Source of the DNA: Acetobacteraceae bacterium
Lineage (GTDB): Bacteria; Pseudomonadota; Alphaproteobacteria; Acetobacterales; Acetobacteraceae
Direction: 5' to 3'
NCBI GenBank assembly: GCA_003164305.1
Contig: PLSZ01000332.1
Span: 1-16,831, forward strand
Length of the DNA stretch: 16,831 nucleotides
The translations under genes were made by a program, and so were the position numbers. Positions within the stretch are counted from its first letter, which is position 1. Every line of letters starts with the position of its first letter. The notes below the pieces were generated by a model. It saw only the letters and a program-made list of their open reading frames with translations. It was not told the DNA's origin and did no database searches. Shown here piece by piece: positions 15,226-16,831 of this stretch.

Positions 15226-15331
15226 CGTCATCCTCGGGCTCGACCCGAGGATCGGCCAGCCCAGACATGTTGTCCGACGTCTGACTTCCTTGGCGGGTCG
15301 AGAGATCCTCGGGTCGAGCCCGAGGATGACG
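15226..15331. repeat. pair of inverted palindromic units (REP/BIME-like)
   Basis: The 28 bases at 15226-15253 are the exact reverse complement of 15304-15331, with 50 bases between. Each unit contains its own palindrome, ATCCTCGGG and CCCGAGGAT with a 5-base loop (15230-15252 and 15305-15327). Palindromes of the type GTCATCCTCGGGCT...CCCGAGGATC are, from general experience, very common between genes in alphaproteobacteria. Two units in opposite orientation recall the BIME arrangement of enterobacterial REP sequences. A role in mRNA stability or partial termination between DUF58 and DUF4159 is possible; there is no T-tract. Confidence 0.93.
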
Positions 15332-15429
15332 GGGAGAGGCGAACCATTTCCTCCCCGATGCCTTATCCCGATGACTATGGGGCGGGCTTGGTCCGCTCTT
15401 CGCGGCCCAAGGGGGTGAACCCTCGCCCT

Positions 15430-16332
15430 TCACCGCACACCCAGCGCGTTATACAGCGACAGCAACGCCGTTTCCGGCGCGTGATCCGTCCGGTGTACAC
15501 CGAACCCGAACCCCGCCGCGGCGCAGATCGCCGCCAGCCCCTCCTGCTGCCGTTTCAGGCGATCTCGATACGTACCTCGAACGGTCTCCACGCGAGGGAT
15601 CAGCGTCTCCCGCTCTCCCTGCAGCCCCTGAAAGCGAATACGGCCGTCATAGGGCAGCGTCGTCTCGGCCGGATCGAGGACCTGCAGCAAGTATCCGGTC
15701 ACCGGAACGGCGGACATGCGGCCGATGGTCTCCTGTATCCGCTCCAAAGGCGACAGAAAATCACCGATCAGCACCACCTGAGCATGCCGCGGCAGAGGAA
15801 ACCGCGGCGGCAGATCGTCATCGTCGCGCGCCTGATCCAGTTCCTCCAGCACCCGGTCCAGCCCGAACCGGCCCGCGATCGCGCGCCCGCCTGGGCGGAT
15901 CACCGCCACCCGCTCCCCACCGCGCAGCAACAGCGACGCCAGCGCCAGCAGCAGCAAACTCGCCCGGTCCCGCTTGTCTGACTCCACCGCTCGCGAGCGC
16001 CAACTCATCGACGCGGAGCCGTCGCGCCACAGATAAACAGTCTGCGCGGCGTCCCACTCGGTCTGCCGCACCAGCCATCCCTCGGGGGCCTCACGGCCGG
16101 AGCGAGCGGATTGGCGCCAGTCGATGCGGTTCACCGGATCGCCGGACGCATACGGCCGGAACTGCCAGAAACTGTCGCCCTGTCCCACCCGACGGCGCCC
16201 GTGCACCCCTTGCGCCACCGTCGCCGCCACGCGCCGCGCCGCGACCAACAGCGGCGGCAACCGGCTGCCAAGCGCCTCCGCCCGGCGTGCGCGGGCGAGG
16301 TCGAACGCCAGCGGGCCGGGCAAATCAACCAA
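15430..16332 (-). CDS. DUF58 domain protein of the MoxR module (300 aa)
   Basis: The DUF58 signature is plain: GRRRVGQGDSFWQFRPYASG (45-64) followed by DPVNRIDWRQSAR (65-77). It continues into a von Willebrand A-like half, where YLWRDGSASMSW (100-111) supplies a DxSxS metal-binding pattern (Asp104, Ser106, Ser108). RRGDS-like adhesion motifs are absent. Such proteins act next to MoxR AAA+ ATPases, probably as adaptor or substrate-assembly partners in the cytosol or at the membrane. The likely start is TTG 16332, overlapping the MoxR stop by 8 bases; a second in-frame TTG at 16323 is possible. The ribosome site is weak, consistent with translational coupling to the MoxR gene. It is followed by a 343-base repeat-filled gap before DUF4159. 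Confidence 0.92.
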   Translation of the reverse strand: MVDLPGPLAFDLARARRAEALGSRLPPLLVAARRVAATVAQGVHGRRRVGQGDSFWQFRPYASGDPVNRIDWRQSARSGREAPEGWLVRQTEWDAAQTVYLWRDGSASMSWRSRAVESDKRDRASLLLLALASLLLRGGERVAVIRPGGRAIAGRFGLDRVLEELDQARDDDDLPPRFPLPRHAQVVLIGDFLSPLERIQETIGRMSAVPVTGYLLQVLDPAETTLPYDGRIRFQGLQGERETLIPRVETVRGTYRDRLKRQQEGLAAICAAAGFGFGVHRTDHAPETALLSLYNALGVR

Positions 16333-16831
16333 GCCGTTCGACCAGCCGATCGATCACTTCGTCCAAGGCCACGCCATCGGCGCGCGCCGAAAAATTCAAT
16401 GCCATGCGGTGCCGCAACACCGGCCCAGCCAACGCCGCCACATCGTCCAGACTGGGCATCAAACGGCCTCCGAGGATCGCCCGGCTCCGGCACGCCAGCA
16501 TCAATGCTTGCGCGGCCCGAGGCCCAGGGCCCCAGGCTACATGGTGGCGCACGACGTCGAGGTCGGTACTCTCCGGACGGCCGCCACGCACCATGGCCAA
16601 AATCGCGTCAACCACCGCCTCGCCGATGGGCATGCGGCGGATCAGCGACTGGGCGTCGATCAACTGCTCCGGCGTCATCACCGGGTCGGCGCCCTGGCTT
16701 TCGGAACCGGTTGTGGCGAGCAACATGGCACGCTCCGAATCGATGTCGGGATACGTGATGTCGATCGCCAGCAAGAAGCGGTCCAACTGGGCCTCCGGCA
16801 GAGGATACGTGCCCTCCTGCTCGATCGGGTT
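16325..16831 (-). CDS. MoxR family AAA+ ATPase, C-terminal part (runs off the right edge)
   Basis: The last 168 residues are present and enter the window in frame. They begin NPIEQEGTYPLPEAQ then LDRF, the hallmark stretch of MoxR ATPases just after sensor 1, containing the conserved arginine of LDRF. DAILAMVR and VAWGPGPRAAQAL (the sensor 2 region, usually GASPRA in relatives) mark the lid domain; here it is GPGPRA. MoxR proteins are ATP-driven chaperones that mature or insert metals into partner proteins, usually with VWA and DUF58 proteins, in the cytosol. The Walker motifs lie outside the window. The stop overlaps the DUF58 start, so these genes form one transcription unit. Confidence 0.95.
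   Translation of the reverse strand, partial: NPIEQEGTYPLPEAQLDRFLLAIDITYPDIDSERAMLLATTGSESQGADPVMTPEQLIDAQSLIRRMPIGEAVVDAILAMVRGGRPESTDLDVVRHHVAWGPGPRAAQALMLACRSRAILGGRLMPSLDDVAALAGPVLRHRMALNFSARADGVALDEVIDRLVERLG

Larger units (their letters stand above)
15087..15429. other. repeat-filled gap inside the MoxR operon
   Basis: 343 bases without a supportable gene separate the DUF58 and DUF4159 genes, where an operon would normally be compact. The gap is made largely of a hairpin (15092-15108), a triple direct repeat (15115-15186) and a pair of inverted palindromes (15226-15331). The remaining 98 bases before DUF58 show nothing recognisable. Open frames across it translate the repeats and are not genes. 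Confidence 0.75.

Noticed and set aside
14255..15418. Long plus-strand open frame and its minus-strand counterpart (14497-15231) with repeated hexapeptides
   Set aside because: They are antisense or out-of-frame to the DUF4159 gene, and the repeated peptides are translations of the 24-base DNA repeat.
12414..16831. Anti-phage system based on MoxR and VWA proteins
   Set aside because: DUF58 and DUF4159 partners match the widespread MoxR chaperone module, and no nuclease or other defence effector is linked to it.

Overview
The window is GC-rich and gene-dense, with family content that fits an alphaproteobacterium, most likely Rhodospirillales/Acetobacteraceae. The grounds are high-GC codon use, a solute-binding protein with a Tat-like leader, a MoxR/DUF58/DUF4159 operon, and small palindromic repeats of a kind I associate with that group. 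The assignment is an inference from gene families and style; no rRNA or other taxonomic marker is present. I see no CRISPR array, tRNA, rRNA, integrase, transposase or prophage gene.

Layout, left to right. (1) 1-286, minus: the N-terminal part of an enoyl-CoA hydratase that runs off the left edge. (2) 469-1864, plus: two genes of unknown function, one exported and one probably cytosolic, in a stretch with visibly lower GC than its flanks. (3) 2192-2782, minus: a Uma2-family putative endonuclease. (4) 3049-4251, plus: an enolase-superfamily (mandelate racemase/acid-sugar dehydratase type) enzyme. (5) 4346-4557: a near-perfect long inverted repeat just upstream of thiL. (6) 4676-6880, plus: thiL, then an MFS transporter. 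(7) About 7028-7285: a degraded N-terminal piece of a TRAP solute-binding protein (DctP type). (8) 7420-9278, minus: a small OB-like/PepSY-like protein overlapping a second MFS transporter, ending in a clear intrinsic terminator. (9) 9460-11863, plus: a two-gene unit of a family 5 ABC substrate-binding protein and an alpha/beta hydrolase whose usual nucleophile position is alanine. (10) 11991-12413, plus: a conserved-looking unknown gene whose stop codon abuts, tail to tail, (11) the minus-strand operon MoxR ATPase (partial) - DUF58 - DUF4159 membrane protein, 12414-16831.

Working together: MoxR, DUF58 and the DUF4159/BatA-like membrane protein form a recognised chaperone-like module. The substrate-binding protein and hydrolase are translationally close and probably serve uptake and processing of one compound. 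The sugar-acid-type dehydratase and the nearby TRAP remnant suggest, weakly, the remains of a carboxylate or sugar-acid uptake and catabolism locus. No complete new system is evident. The most unusual items are the non-coding repeats (4346-4557, 15092-15186, 15226-15331), the alpha/beta hydrolase lacking a nucleophile serine, and the low-GC pair of unknown genes.
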